From NCBI GenBank assembly GCA_035542575.1, contig DATKLE010000150.1:5861-69860 (forward strand): 64,000 bases of DNA, given 5' to 3'. The translations under genes were made by a program, and so were the position numbers. The stretch comes from JAIQET01 sp035542575. Lineage in GTDB: Bacteria; Acidobacteriota; Terriglobia; Terriglobales; Acidobacteriaceae. Shown here piece by piece: positions 7,904 through 15,980 of the stretch. Within the stretch, counting starts at the first letter, position 1. Every line of letters begins with the position of its first letter. The notes under the pieces were generated by a model. That model did no database searches. It worked only from the letters and a program-made list of their open reading frames with translations, and had not been told where the DNA came from.

Positions 7904-8968
7904 CTACTCTTTCGTTTCCGCTTCCACCGTCGAAGGGGCGGGTTTCTCCAGAGTCGAGGCTTCCGTCCCGTTGCTTTTGCCGTTGCCGCTCTTGGCCTCC
8001 AGCAGTGACATCTGCTCTTCCGCGATTCTTGCCTTATGCTCGTCGTAGGCGCGGATGATCCGCTGCACCAGGTGATGCCGCACGACGTCACCTTCGTCGA
8101 AGTACACGAAGGTGAGTCCCTCCACGTTCTTCAGGATGTCAACCGCCTCAAGCAATCCGCTGCGCCGCGCGGTGGGCAAGTCAATCTGGGTGATGTCCCC
8201 GGTAATTACTGCCTTAGAATTGAATCCCAAGCGGGTCACGAACATCTTCATCTGTTCCGATGTGGTGTTCTGCGCCTCGTCAAGAATGACGAACGAGTCG
8301 TTGAGCGTGCGCCCGCGCATAAAGGCGATGGGCGCAATCTCGATGACGTTCTTCTCCAGATAGCGGTCCACTTTCTCGGGATCGAGCATGTCGTAGAGCG
8401 CGTCATAGAGGGGCCGGAGATAGGGATCAATCTTTTCCTGCAAGGTGCCGGGCAGAAAGCCGAGGCGCTCGCCGGCTTCCACTGCGGGGCGGGCGAGAAT
8501 GATGCGGTTGACGCGCTTGGCCAGCAGGGCAGAGATGGCCATCGCCACCGCCAGGTAGGTCTTACCCGTTCCCGCCGGCCCGATACCGAACACCATGTCG
8601 TGTTTTTCAATGGCCTCCAGATAGCGCCGCTGGTTCAGACTCTTAGGCTGCACGCTGCGGCGCCCGAAGGAGCGCTGCCGCCCGGCTTCGGCCAGGCCGC
8701 GCAAGGTGGTCTTGGGGTCGGCCATCAGCACCCGCAGCATGCTGTTCAGGTCGCCGTTGTTAAACGCGTAGCCGGCCCGCTGCAGATGCTCGTAATCCGC
8801 GAAGACCTGCTCGGCTCGCGCCACGTCGCGCGCCGCTCCCTCCAATTCAACCGAGTCGGAACGCAGATCGATGGTGATATTCAGGCCGTCTTCCAGCACG
8901 TGCAGGTTTTCATCGCGCGTACCGAACAGGGTCTCAATGTTAGAACTGATCTCAATGCTCTTCTTCAT
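7904..8968 (-). CDS. phoH: PhoH-family ATPase
   Basis: This 354-residue protein has Walker A GPAGTGKT near residue 133, Walker B FVILDEAQN near 228, and the family block GERLGFLPGTLQEKIDPYLRPLYDA. An N-terminal region resembling a KH-like/PhoH-N domain precedes the ATPase. PhoH (YbeZ) works with YbeY in rRNA processing, and the following genes are ybeY and corC. The C-terminal 40 residues are low in complexity and rich in Ser, Glu and Lys. The ribosome site AGGAG lies directly before the ATG; a strong hairpin (8983-9002) sits just upstream. Confidence 0.93.
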   Translation of the reverse strand: MKKSIEISSNIETLFGTRDENLHVLEDGLNITIDLRSDSVELEGAARDVARAEQVFADYEHLQRAGYAFNNGDLNSMLRVLMADPKTTLRGLAEAGRQRSFGRRSVQPKSLNQRRYLEAIEKHDMVFGIGPAGTGKTYLAVAMAISALLAKRVNRIILARPAVEAGERLGFLPGTLQEKIDPYLRPLYDALYDMLDPEKVDRYLEKNVIEIAPIAFMRGRTLNDSFVILDEAQNTTSEQMKMFVTRLGFNSKAVITGDITQIDLPTARRSGLLEAVDILKNVEGLTFVYFDEGDVVRHHLVQRIIRAYDEHKARIAEEQMSLLEAKSGNGKSNGTEASTLEKPAPSTVEAETKE

Positions 8969-8982
8969 TCACTCCTGTGTGG

Positions 8983-9002
8983 GTCGGGCACTCCTGCCCG
9001 AC
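8983..9002. repeat. Perfect 8-bp hairpin just upstream of phoH
   Basis: GTCGGGCA-CTCC-TGCCCGAC forms a perfect stem with a four-base loop, 14 nt before the phoH start codon. It may affect translation or mRNA stability, or be a short dispersed repeat; no T-tract follows. Confidence 0.5.
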
Positions 9003-9184
9003 CAGCCGCACCACTTCTCTGGGAGGCGAAGCGACACCCACGCCTACCCTCACACACAAACCATTGTTTCTGTCTGGAGATGGAACCAGCCGAGGTGCTC
9101 GCCACCGAGGTGCAAGCAACTACCATTAGCTCAAGGTTACCGCCGCGTTAGATGGCCGTCAATGGTACCGCCGATGCCCGTCAA

Positions 9185-9306
9185 CAAGCCTTTTGTACGA
9201 AGGACTTAAGGTCTCACCCTGTAAGGTCGGATGTGTTGGGCGGTGAACCGCTACCTGTCGGCAACCGACAGGTGAGAACACTTGGCCCACAAGAGGCTTG
9301 GCCGTC
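9185..9306 (-). ncRNA. Candidate structured RNA in the AAA-phoH spacer
   Basis: The 338-nt spacer from 8969 to 9306 has no gene. Its left part (9003-9184) shows nothing recognisable. Its right part is rich in pairing: CAAGCCT (9185-9191) with AGGCTTG (9294-9300), TCTCACC (9212-9218) with GGTGAGA (9271-9277), and inside these the hairpins GCGGT/ACCGC and CTGTCGG/CCGACAG (9253-9270). The result is a closed rod with an asymmetric central bubble, the general layout of 6S RNA, but I do not recognise the sequence. The strand is a guess based on both neighbours being on the reverse strand. It could instead be the phoH leader. Confidence 0.3.
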
Positions 9307-11007
9307 CTACGCTCCCTCGCCCCTTGCCTCCGCCAGCGACGCCGGCACTGCCCTGGTCTTGGCCCAATCGCGCAGTTCCTGTATTTCCTCGGCCCGGGTC
9401 GTAGACAGCGGCACCGTCGCCTTCAGGGCGTCGAGAAGCGTCTGAGTGGTCAACGGCTGCTTGCCGGAGTAGGACGCATACATCGCCGTTTGCACTGCGG
9501 CATCAATTTCGGCGCCCGAATAGCCGCGCGCGGCTGCCGCGACCTGGTCCAGATTGAATTCCGCCGATTTCCGTTTCCGGCGCTCCAACTGAATGGTAAA
9601 GATCTGCTTGCGTTCCGCTGGGTTGGGTAAATCCACGAAGAACAGCTCGTCGAACCTTCCCTTGCGGATCAGTTCGGGCGGTAGTGCCGTGACGTTGTTG
9701 CATGTGGCCGCCACGAAGACCGGCGCTTTGCGGTCCTGCATCCAGGAGAGAAAAGCTCCCAGCAGCCGCGCCGACACACCTGCGTCTGCCGACGCCGAGT
9801 CCGGCCCGCTGCCCGCAAAGACCTTTTCCAGCTCATCAATCCACAGCACACACGGCGCCAGCCCCTCCGCCACTTCGAAAACCTTCTGGATGCGCTTTTC
9901 CGTCTCGCCGATGTACTTGTCGAAGACCGCAGCGGTGTCGAACTTGACCAGCGGGAGTTTCCATTCGCCGGCGACGGCGCGGGCGCACATGCTCTTGCCG
10001 CAACCCTGCACCCCCAGGATGATCACGCCTCGCGGTGGCTCCAGGCCAAAGGCGCGCGCCGCGTCTTCCCATGCGCCTTGCCGCTGCGCCAGCCAGTGCT
10101 TCAGGTTGTCCAGACCGCCTACGCTCTTGAGGTTCTCCGAAGCATCAATAAAATCCAACATGCCGGAATGCCGCAGCAGGTCCTTCTTGGCCTCAAGCAC
10201 GTCGGTCACGGTCTCTGGGCAGAGCGCGTAGCGCCGCACCAGGGCCTGGGACACCGCGCGGTCCGCTTCTTCTTCAGTCAGGCCGCGCAGATTGTTGGCC
10301 ATCGCGTCCACGCCCGGAGCGTCCAGCTTGAGGTGCAGGGTGTAGGCTTTCGAGAGACGGGTATACGTCTCCTGGATGATTTGTCGCAGGCGCTGCCAGT
10401 CCGGGAGCGGCAGATCGAGAAACTCAACCAGGGTGCCCAACTCCGGCGGCATGGTGATGCTGGGGGCGGTGATGATGACGGTACGGCGGTTGCCTGAGAA
10501 CTTCTGACCCACGTCGCGCAGCCGCCGCACCACCACCGGGTCGTCCATGTGGCGATGAAAATCCTTCAGGATGAAGACTGCCTCCAGGGTCATGGCCTCC
10601 ATGTTGGCCAGCGCCTGCCCTGGCTCGCGAGTGTTGTAGATGGACGTTTTGCCACCTGCGGCCTCCTGACCCATCGCGGAATTCAGAGCATGGGCTAGGC
10701 GTTCCTCCTCGCCCTTGCCGAAGCTGAACGGCGTTACCGTAGTCCGGCTGTCGGCATGGGTCATTCCATCCTTGCTGGTCCAGGTTGCGGTTTTCTCCAC
10801 CTGGGTCTTCATGCCGGGTGGCGCCACGGGCGCATTGCTGCCCGACCGTACCAGTCCGTCGGCGATGCTCCACTCGAACGTGGCGAGGTTGAGTTCGGTA
10901 CAGGCAGCGCGCACCAGGCCGACCGCGCGCGTCTCTTCCACCGTCTCCATCACCACGATGGGAGTGGAGGAGTTGATCAGAATCTTGAGGCGTTCAAAAG
11001 GTTCCAT
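9307..11007 (-). CDS. AAA-family ATPase (Ycf46-like)
   Basis: The 566-residue protein has a long N-terminal domain with degenerate P-loop-like features and a C-terminal AAA+ module: Walker A GVQGCGKS, Walker B VLWIDELEK, sensor 1 CNN, and the arginine-finger stretch RKGRFDELFFVDLP. This is the two-part layout of Ycf46 (COG0464), a widely conserved ATPase linked to bicarbonate use in cyanobacteria and unknown elsewhere. The ATG at 11007 (MEPFERLKILINSS) is the start, since the frame upstream is repeat-derived. No obvious partner gene; the next feature downstream is the candidate RNA. Confidence 0.85.
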   Translation of the reverse strand: MEPFERLKILINSSTPIVVMETVEETRAVGLVRAACTELNLATFEWSIADGLVRSGSNAPVAPPGMKTQVEKTATWTSKDGMTHADSRTTVTPFSFGKGEEERLAHALNSAMGQEAAGGKTSIYNTREPGQALANMEAMTLEAVFILKDFHRHMDDPVVVRRLRDVGQKFSGNRRTVIITAPSITMPPELGTLVEFLDLPLPDWQRLRQIIQETYTRLSKAYTLHLKLDAPGVDAMANNLRGLTEEEADRAVSQALVRRYALCPETVTDVLEAKKDLLRHSGMLDFIDASENLKSVGGLDNLKHWLAQRQGAWEDAARAFGLEPPRGVIILGVQGCGKSMCARAVAGEWKLPLVKFDTAAVFDKYIGETEKRIQKVFEVAEGLAPCVLWIDELEKVFAGSGPDSASADAGVSARLLGAFLSWMQDRKAPVFVAATCNNVTALPPELIRKGRFDELFFVDLPNPAERKQIFTIQLERRKRKSAEFNLDQVAAAARGYSGAEIDAAVQTAMYASYSGKQPLTTQTLLDALKATVPLSTTRAEEIQELRDWAKTRAVPASLAEARGEGA

Positions 11008-11014
11008 AAGACAA

Positions 11015-11164
11015 TCGTCGGTCGTCGGTCCAACCGCCAGGCTCCAGCCCTTGACAGCGTCATCCCCAAACCCGGCGCAGTTCAGCCGGGTGAGGGATCT
11101 GGCGTGCGGCGGCAACGGCCATCATTCCGCCACCCGCTCCGGTGCCTTCGCTGACGGCTGACGA
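11015..11164. repeat. TCGTC-family inverted pair upstream of rpsT
   Basis: TCGTCGGTCGTCGGTC (11015-11030) is mirrored by CTGACGGCTGACGA (11151-11164) with about 120 nt between. This copy lies between two divergent genes, so a terminator role does not fit. The right arm ends six bases before the rpsT -35 box. Confidence 0.6.
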
Positions 11165-11169
11165 GAGGT

Positions 11170-11199
11170 TTGACCACCCGCGACTTACTCCCGTAAAAT
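11170..11199 (+). promoter_or_regulatory. Predicted sigma-70 promoter of rpsT
   Basis: TTGACC (11170-11175) and TAAAAT (11194-11199) are separated by 18 nt, about 70 nt before the rpsT start codon. Both boxes are close to consensus. Confidence 0.65.
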
Positions 11200-11268
11200 A
11201 CTGTATTCGGCAGCCACCCGAACATCTCTTTCTAGAGAAATCAAGAGAAACGAAGGTAACTGGACAAA

Positions 11269-11535
11269 ATGGCAAACCATTTTTCGGCGCTGAAACGCGC
11301 CCGTCAGACTGAGAAGCGCACCGCCCGCAACCGGGCCAACCGCTCCCGCCTGCGCACTGCGCTGCGTGACCTGCGGGAAGCCCTAGCCAAGGGAGACAAG
11401 CAGGCCGCCGAGCAGACCTATCGGCAGACGGTTTCTGCCCTCGACAAGGGCATCCAGAAGGGCGTGCTGCACGAGAACACCGCTAACCGCTACAAGTCCC
11501 GCCTTGCCGCTCGCCTGAACGCATTGGCCAAGTAG
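11269..11535 (+). CDS. rpsT: 30S ribosomal protein S20
   Basis: The 88-residue, very basic protein begins MANHFSALKRARQTEKRTAR and matches bS20 along its length, including the helical QTYRQTVSALDKGIQKGVLHENTANRYKSRL block. S20 binds the 5' and 3' minor domains of 16S rRNA in the 30S subunit. It is monocistronic, with a good promoter at 11170-11199. Confidence 0.97.
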   Translation: MANHFSALKRARQTEKRTARNRANRSRLRTALRDLREALAKGDKQAAEQTYRQTVSALDKGIQKGVLHENTANRYKSRLAARLNALAK

Positions 11536-11609
11536 CCTTTAGCCACTCTCAACAACCACCATGCGGGAGCAGCCGTATCCACTGCGCCGCGAACACAGCG
11601 AGGGCGTGC

Positions 11610-11996
11610 TCACGCGGCGTTGAGCCCCAGCGCTGTCGGGTGCGCCGGCTGGTACAAACCGATCTCGCCACCGCTGGGCAGACGGACAGTCGTCCTGATT
11701 CCCCATCCCGCCTCCAGCACCGGAGAACAGGCGACCTGGCGGGCCTCGAGCGACTGCATCGTCGCCCGCAGATCATCGCACATCAGGTAGAGCACTGCTC
11801 CGAGCAACGGATGTTCAGCGTGTTGCTGCACGAATTCACCGCTTCCTGGATGGACTGCCATCTCGGCCGGAGGCAAGGCAAATATCAGCCAGTTCTCTCC
11901 CAGATCCACCGAGCGGAAGTTCAGCACATCGCGAAAGAACGCGCGGTCGGCGTCGGGAGCTTTGCTGTAGAGGAGAAAGTGGGCGCCGGTAATCAT
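11610..11996 (-). CDS. VOC-family (glyoxalase/bleomycin-resistance fold) protein
   Basis: The 128-residue protein shows the paired beta-alpha-beta-beta-beta modules of the vicinal-oxygen-chelate fold: MITGAHFLLYSKAPDADRAF, then WLIFALPPAEMAVHP, and LYLMCDDLRATMQSLEARQV. Members include glyoxalase I, dioxygenases and antibiotic-binding proteins. Metal-ligand positions are not clear enough to name a reaction. The ATG at 11996 is preferred to one 42 bp upstream because the fold starts there. It is transcribed divergently from the TonB/Sel1 gene. Confidence 0.78.
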   Translation of the reverse strand: MITGAHFLLYSKAPDADRAFFRDVLNFRSVDLGENWLIFALPPAEMAVHPGSGEFVQQHAEHPLLGAVLYLMCDDLRATMQSLEARQVACSPVLEAGWGIRTTVRLPSGGEIGLYQPAHPTALGLNAA

Positions 11997-12135
11997 AGAG
12001 GGAGTGTAGCACTGAGGACGAGGCTTGGTTGTCCTCATCGCTCATCTATTTCGCGCCGACAACATTACGGCAAGCAAAGATATCGGTAATCGCTGCCAAG
12101 AGGCCATCGACCGCCGCGCCGGGTGGTAAAATCGC

Positions 12136-12924
12136 GTGAGCGCACATCAGCAGATGAGTGCCGATTGCCGCATTCCGGTCTTGCTGTTGACTCTGTTGCT
12201 GCACGCCAGGGCGCAGACGGCTCCGCCAGGAAACGTCGAAACTGGGAAAGCAGGTCTCCAAGCTTCACTGAAGGTGGGTGGGCCTGTTTCCGCCCCCTCG
12301 GTGATTTACGCGCCGGATCCTCAGTATTCTAAGAAAGCCCAGAAAGCCCACTACGAGGGCACTTGCGTGCTGTGGCTCGTCGTGGGAGCAGATGGCCGGC
12401 CGCGAGACATTCAGGTGGCACGCGCACTCGGCATGGGATTAGACGAACAGGCTATCGAGGCGGTGAGGGCTTGGAGATTCAAGCCGGCCAGCAAAGACGG
12501 GCAACCGGTAGCAGTGCAGATCAACGTGGAGGTCGAATTCCGTCTTTTCGGACCTCGGTCGGAGACCAACGAGTTGTGGAAGAGGGCAGATGCCGGAGAT
12601 GCAAGAGCCCAACTAAAGCTGGCGAGAGGGTTCTTGACAGAACCATATTATGGCGAAGACGAACAGCGAGGTCTCGCGCTGCTGACGAAGGCTGCCAACC
12701 AAGGCCTTCCGGAAGCGCAGTTCCGGATGGGAGAACACGCCTATGGCCACGGCAACGGTTCCCCCGACTACGTCAGCGCTTACATGTGGTACGCATTGGC
12801 GCGGCAGGGAGGATACAAGCGGAGCGAGAAGGCCTTGAAAGAGGTGGCATCCAGGATGACGCCGGACCAGCTGGCCGAAGCCCAGAAGCGGGTGGAGAGT
12901 TGGACCAGCGATCGCGATAAATAG
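12136..12924 (+). CDS. Secreted TonB C-terminal domain and Sel1-repeat protein
   Basis: The 262-residue protein has an N-terminal signal-like segment (CRIPVLLLTLLLHARA), then a TonB C-terminal domain at about residues 55-135 (YEGTCVLWLVVGADGRPRDI and the AIEAVRAWRFKPA hallmark), then two or three Sel1-type repeats (DARAQLKLARGF, LPEAQFRMGEHAYGHG, SAYMWYALARQGG). TonB-C domains outside true TonB systems are common in acidobacterial envelope proteins, and Sel1 repeats mediate protein contacts. The start may be GTG 12136 or ATG 12154; both retain the signal segment. Specific role unknown. Confidence 0.82.
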   Translation: MSAHQQMSADCRIPVLLLTLLLHARAQTAPPGNVETGKAGLQASLKVGGPVSAPSVIYAPDPQYSKKAQKAHYEGTCVLWLVVGADGRPRDIQVARALGMGLDEQAIEAVRAWRFKPASKDGQPVAVQINVEVEFRLFGPRSETNELWKRADAGDARAQLKLARGFLTEPYYGEDEQRGLALLTKAANQGLPEAQFRMGEHAYGHGNGSPDYVSAYMWYALARQGGYKRSEKALKEVASRMTPDQLAEAQKRVESWTSDRDK

Positions 12925-12982
12925 CAGCCTGTGCCGGTGGCTGGCGGAACCAGGCGTGGAAAAAACGACGGTTCTCCAGAAA

Positions 12983-13297
12983 CTACTTCTCTAATACGTG
13001 TGTGGCCTTCTTCGCGGTGGCGTGCTCTTCCCGGAACATGCGGGCCACATCTCCCAGGGGCATTTCATCATGCTCTGGCATCACTTCCCATAGCGGCCTC
13101 TCGCCTCGAGCATAGAGGTATGTGGACTTTTGCAGCAAGCTCTGCTCCGGCGCCATCGCAGTTTGAGAAGCATGTCTGACATGACCGGGAATCTGGAACA
13201 CCACCGGCTCGCTGCTCAAGGCTGAGCCGGCGGCCGCCGCTTGCCCAAATGCCGCGCTGGCACATAGCAGGCACAACACAAAGCATGTGATCTTCAT
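12983..13297 (-). CDS. Small secreted protein of unknown function
   Basis: The 104-residue protein opens with a clear signal peptide (MKITCFVLCLLCASAAFGQA, cleavage likely after Ala-Phe-Gly-Gln). GGAGG stands 8 nt before the ATG, which supports real translation. The mature part is hydrophilic, with LWEVMPEHDEMPLGDVARMF and a lysine-rich end. I recognise no family. The following 236 bp up to mnmA (13298-13533 holds the upstream and downstream spacers) show no gene. Confidence 0.7.
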   Translation of the reverse strand: MKITCFVLCLLCASAAFGQAAAAGSALSSEPVVFQIPGHVRHASQTAMAPEQSLLQKSTYLYARGERPLWEVMPEHDEMPLGDVARMFREEHATAKKATHVLEK

Positions 13298-13533
13298 AGC
13301 CTTCGCCTCCGGTCACAGCTCAAACCGCTGAGCTGTCCGGTATCTCCTGGGAAACAGGGTAGGCCGCAAGAACCCTTGCCTGGAGCGGGTTTTCGTGACC
13401 TCACAGTCATCTATGCAAGACCCGTACCAAACTCAAACGGCTGAAATCTCGGGTTATGCCCGGTAGCGAAGGGTAAGTGGCAATTGTTTGCACACTTGTG
13501 GAGGGTAGGCGGGCTTGCCGACGGGGAATCGTG

Positions 13534-14646
13534 CTAGCTGATCCAGCCGCCACCGACCACGAGGTCCCCGTCGTAGAAGACCGCGGCCTGGCCGGGGGTG
13601 ATGGCGCGCTGCGGCTGCTCGAAAGTAACCAGTACCTCGTCGTCGGCTGACTTTTCCAGCGTGGCCGGGGCGGGCTCGTGGCGGTGACGAATCTTGACGG
13701 CCACACGCATGGGCCCACGTAGCTCGTCAACCGCGATCATGTTTACTCGGCGCGCGCGCAGCGTGCGCGAATAAAGCGCGTCCTGGTTTCCGACCACCAC
13801 CTCGCGCGTGTCCCCCTTGATCTGGATGACATAGAGTGGAGAGCCCGTCGCCACCCCGAGGCCCTTGCGCTGGCCCACGGTGAAGTGGTGAATGCCTGCG
13901 TGTTCGCCGATCACCTGGCCGTCGCTGGTGACCAGCTCACCGGCGGTATCGGGCAAGAATTCGCCCTGCTCCGCAAGATAAGCGTCGAGGAAGTTCTTAT
14001 AGTCGCCGCCGGGAACGAAGCAGATCTCCTGCGAATCCGCCTTCTCGGCCAGGGCCAGCCCGTGCCGCCGGGCGAGTTCACGGACCTCGGGCTTGGTCAG
14101 GGAGCCAAGCGGAAACAGCGTGCGGCTGAGCTGCTCCTGGGTCAGTCCAAACAGGAAGTAGGTCTGGTCCTTCGACAAATCCGCAGGACGCTTGAGCAGC
14201 CAGCGGCCGCGCGAGTCGTCGAATTCCACGCGCGCATAGTGCCCGGTTGCCAACGCATCGGCGCCGATCTGGCGCGCAACTACCAGCAATTCGTCAAACT
14301 TCAAGTGGTTGTTGCACAGGCTGCAGGGAATCGGTGTGCGCCCCGAGAGATATTCCTCGACGAAGGGGCGCACCACGTCGCGCTCGAAGCTCTCCTCGTG
14401 GTTCACCACGTAGTAGGGAATACCGAGCGTCTCAGCGACGCGCCGGGCATCGTACACATCGTCGAGCGAACAGCAGCGTCCCTGCACCGCCTCGGGCATG
14501 CCCGGATGCCCGGCCAGCCGCCGCTGGTTCCACAGCTGCATGGTCAGGCCGACAACATTGTGTCCCTCGGCGCGCAGCATGGCCGCGACGGTGGAGGAGT
14601 CAACTCCTCCTGACATGGCGACGGCGATGGTCTTGGAATTCAACAT
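13534..14646 (-). CDS. mnmA: tRNA-specific 2-thiouridylase MnmA
   Basis: MnmA thiolates U34 of Lys, Glu and Gln tRNAs, taking sulfur relayed from a cysteine desulfurase. The PP-loop AMSGGVDSS is at residues 10-18, the catalytic cysteine motif PCSLCN is present, as is the second cysteine in SQEICFVPGGDYKNFL. Length (370) is normal. It lies about 100 bp downstream of the cysteine desulfurase gene on the same strand, a common and logical pairing. The ATG at 14646 is chosen because the seven residues encoded upstream come from an AATTGC repeat. Confidence 0.95.
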   Translation of the reverse strand: MLNSKTIAVAMSGGVDSSTVAAMLRAEGHNVVGLTMQLWNQRRLAGHPGMPEAVQGRCCSLDDVYDARRVAETLGIPYYVVNHEESFERDVVRPFVEEYLSGRTPIPCSLCNNHLKFDELLVVARQIGADALATGHYARVEFDDSRGRWLLKRPADLSKDQTYFLFGLTQEQLSRTLFPLGSLTKPEVRELARRHGLALAEKADSQEICFVPGGDYKNFLDAYLAEQGEFLPDTAGELVTSDGQVIGEHAGIHHFTVGQRKGLGVATGSPLYVIQIKGDTREVVVGNQDALYSRTLRARRVNMIAVDELRGPMRVAVKIRHRHEPAPATLEKSADDEVLVTFEQPQRAITPGQAAVFYDGDLVVGGGWIS

Positions 14647-14648
14647 CT

Positions 14649-14767
14649 GGCAATTAGCAATTGGCAATTAGCCAAAGAACGGTGGTCATTAGCGCCTTCA
14701 TTCCATGCAAAAGTGGTTGCCCACAGGCAGAGGGGCTAAATGCCAAGTGCTAATTGCTAATTGCTGC
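14649..14767. repeat. AATTGCTA-family inverted repeat between desulfurase and mnmA
   Basis: GGCAATTAGCAATTGGCAAT (from 14649) is mirrored by AAGTGCTAATTGCTAATTGC (14746-14765). On the reverse strand the outer arm supplies the last codons and the TAG stop of the cysteine desulfurase, and the inner arm runs to 3 nt before the mnmA start. About 70 nt lie between the arms. Confidence 0.75.
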
Positions 14768-15919
14768 TTTCTTATTGTAAACCGGGGAAAGTTCCCGTAA
14801 GCGGGCGACGGTTTGAGGGATCAGGCTGAGTGCGAACTCGACATCTGCGGGGGTGTTCTGCTTGCCCAGGCTGAAGCGCAGGCTGGCGCGCGCCCGGTCC
14901 GGACGCAGACCCATGGCGGTGAGCACGTGCGACGGCTCGATAGCGCCGGACGAGCAGGCGGCGCCGGTTGAGACCGCGAGTCCTTTCAGGTCGAGCGCGA
15001 TCACCAGAGCCTCCCCTTCGATATAGTCGAAATAGATATTGGTCGTGTTGGGCACGCGAGGCGCGCCGTCGCCGTTCACGCCCGTGGCCTCTACCGAGCT
15101 GAGCACGGTTTGCTGGATGCGGTCCCGCAACGCGGCCATCTTCGCTAAGTCCCCACGCTCCAGCGCCTGTCGCGCCAGCTCTGCCGCCTGACCTAATCCG
15201 ACGATCCCGGGAACATTCTCAGTGCCGGCCCGCCGCGAGCGTTCATGACTCCCGCCGTAAAGCATGGGTTGAAGAATTGTCCCCTTGCGCACATAGAGCG
15301 CACCCACGCCTTGCGGCGCATGCATCTTGTGGCCGGAGAGCGAAAGCAAATCGCACCCAATGCGTTGCATATCAACCGGCACTTTGCCCGCGGCCTGGAC
15401 GGCGTCGGTGTGGAAGTACACGTCAGCCTCAGCGGCAATCCTGCCGATCTCCTCCACCGGCTGCAGCACTCCAGTCTCGTTGTTGGCCATCATGATGGTA
15501 ATGAGCTTGGTATTGGGGCGCAGAGCTCGCCGCACGTCATTGGGATCCACCAGGCATCGCCCATCGACCGGTACATACGTGACCTCGCATCCCGCCGCCT
15601 CCAGGTGCTTGCAGGAGTTCAGCACCGCGTGATGTTCGATCGTCGAGGTGATAACGTGGTCGCCAGGACGAACCAGGCCGAAGATCGCCAGATTGTCACC
15701 TTCCGTGCCACCGCTGGTGAAGACAATCTCCGATGCCCGGCACCCCAGCAGCGCTGCCACCGACTCACGCGCCTGCTCCACTGCAGCCCGTGTCTCCTGC
15801 CCATGATGGTGAATGGACGAGGCATTGCCGAAGTGCTCCGCGAAGTAGGGCCTCATGGCCTCAAACACCTCGGGAAGGACGGGCGTAGTGGCGTTATTGT
15901 CGAGGTAGACCCGGCGCAT
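14750..15919 (-). CDS. Cysteine desulfurase (IscS/NifS family)
   Basis: The 389-residue PLP enzyme frees sulfur from cysteine for Fe-S clusters and tRNA thiolation. Visible are YLDNNATTP at the N-terminus, the PLP-lysine motif LSLSGHKMHAPQG, the HTDAVQAAGK segment, and the active-site cysteine in STGAACSSGA. The next gene is mnmA, a sulfur acceptor. GGAGAG just before the ATG at 15919 favours this start over 15952. The last residues (AAISN) and the stop are encoded by an AATTGC repeat. IscS versus NifS cannot be settled by sequence alone. Confidence 0.93.
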   Translation of the reverse strand: MRRVYLDNNATTPVLPEVFEAMRPYFAEHFGNASSIHHHGQETRAAVEQARESVAALLGCRASEIVFTSGGTEGDNLAIFGLVRPGDHVITSTIEHHAVLNSCKHLEAAGCEVTYVPVDGRCLVDPNDVRRALRPNTKLITIMMANNETGVLQPVEEIGRIAAEADVYFHTDAVQAAGKVPVDMQRIGCDLLSLSGHKMHAPQGVGALYVRKGTILQPMLYGGSHERSRRAGTENVPGIVGLGQAAELARQALERGDLAKMAALRDRIQQTVLSSVEATGVNGDGAPRVPNTTNIYFDYIEGEALVIALDLKGLAVSTGAACSSGAIEPSHVLTAMGLRPDRARASLRFSLGKQNTPADVEFALSLIPQTVARLRELSPVYNKKAAISN

Positions 15920-15980
15920 AGCTCTCCGGGTATTGTACGACGACGTGGTCATGCCGGGATCCGAGACCTGAGACTCTCCC

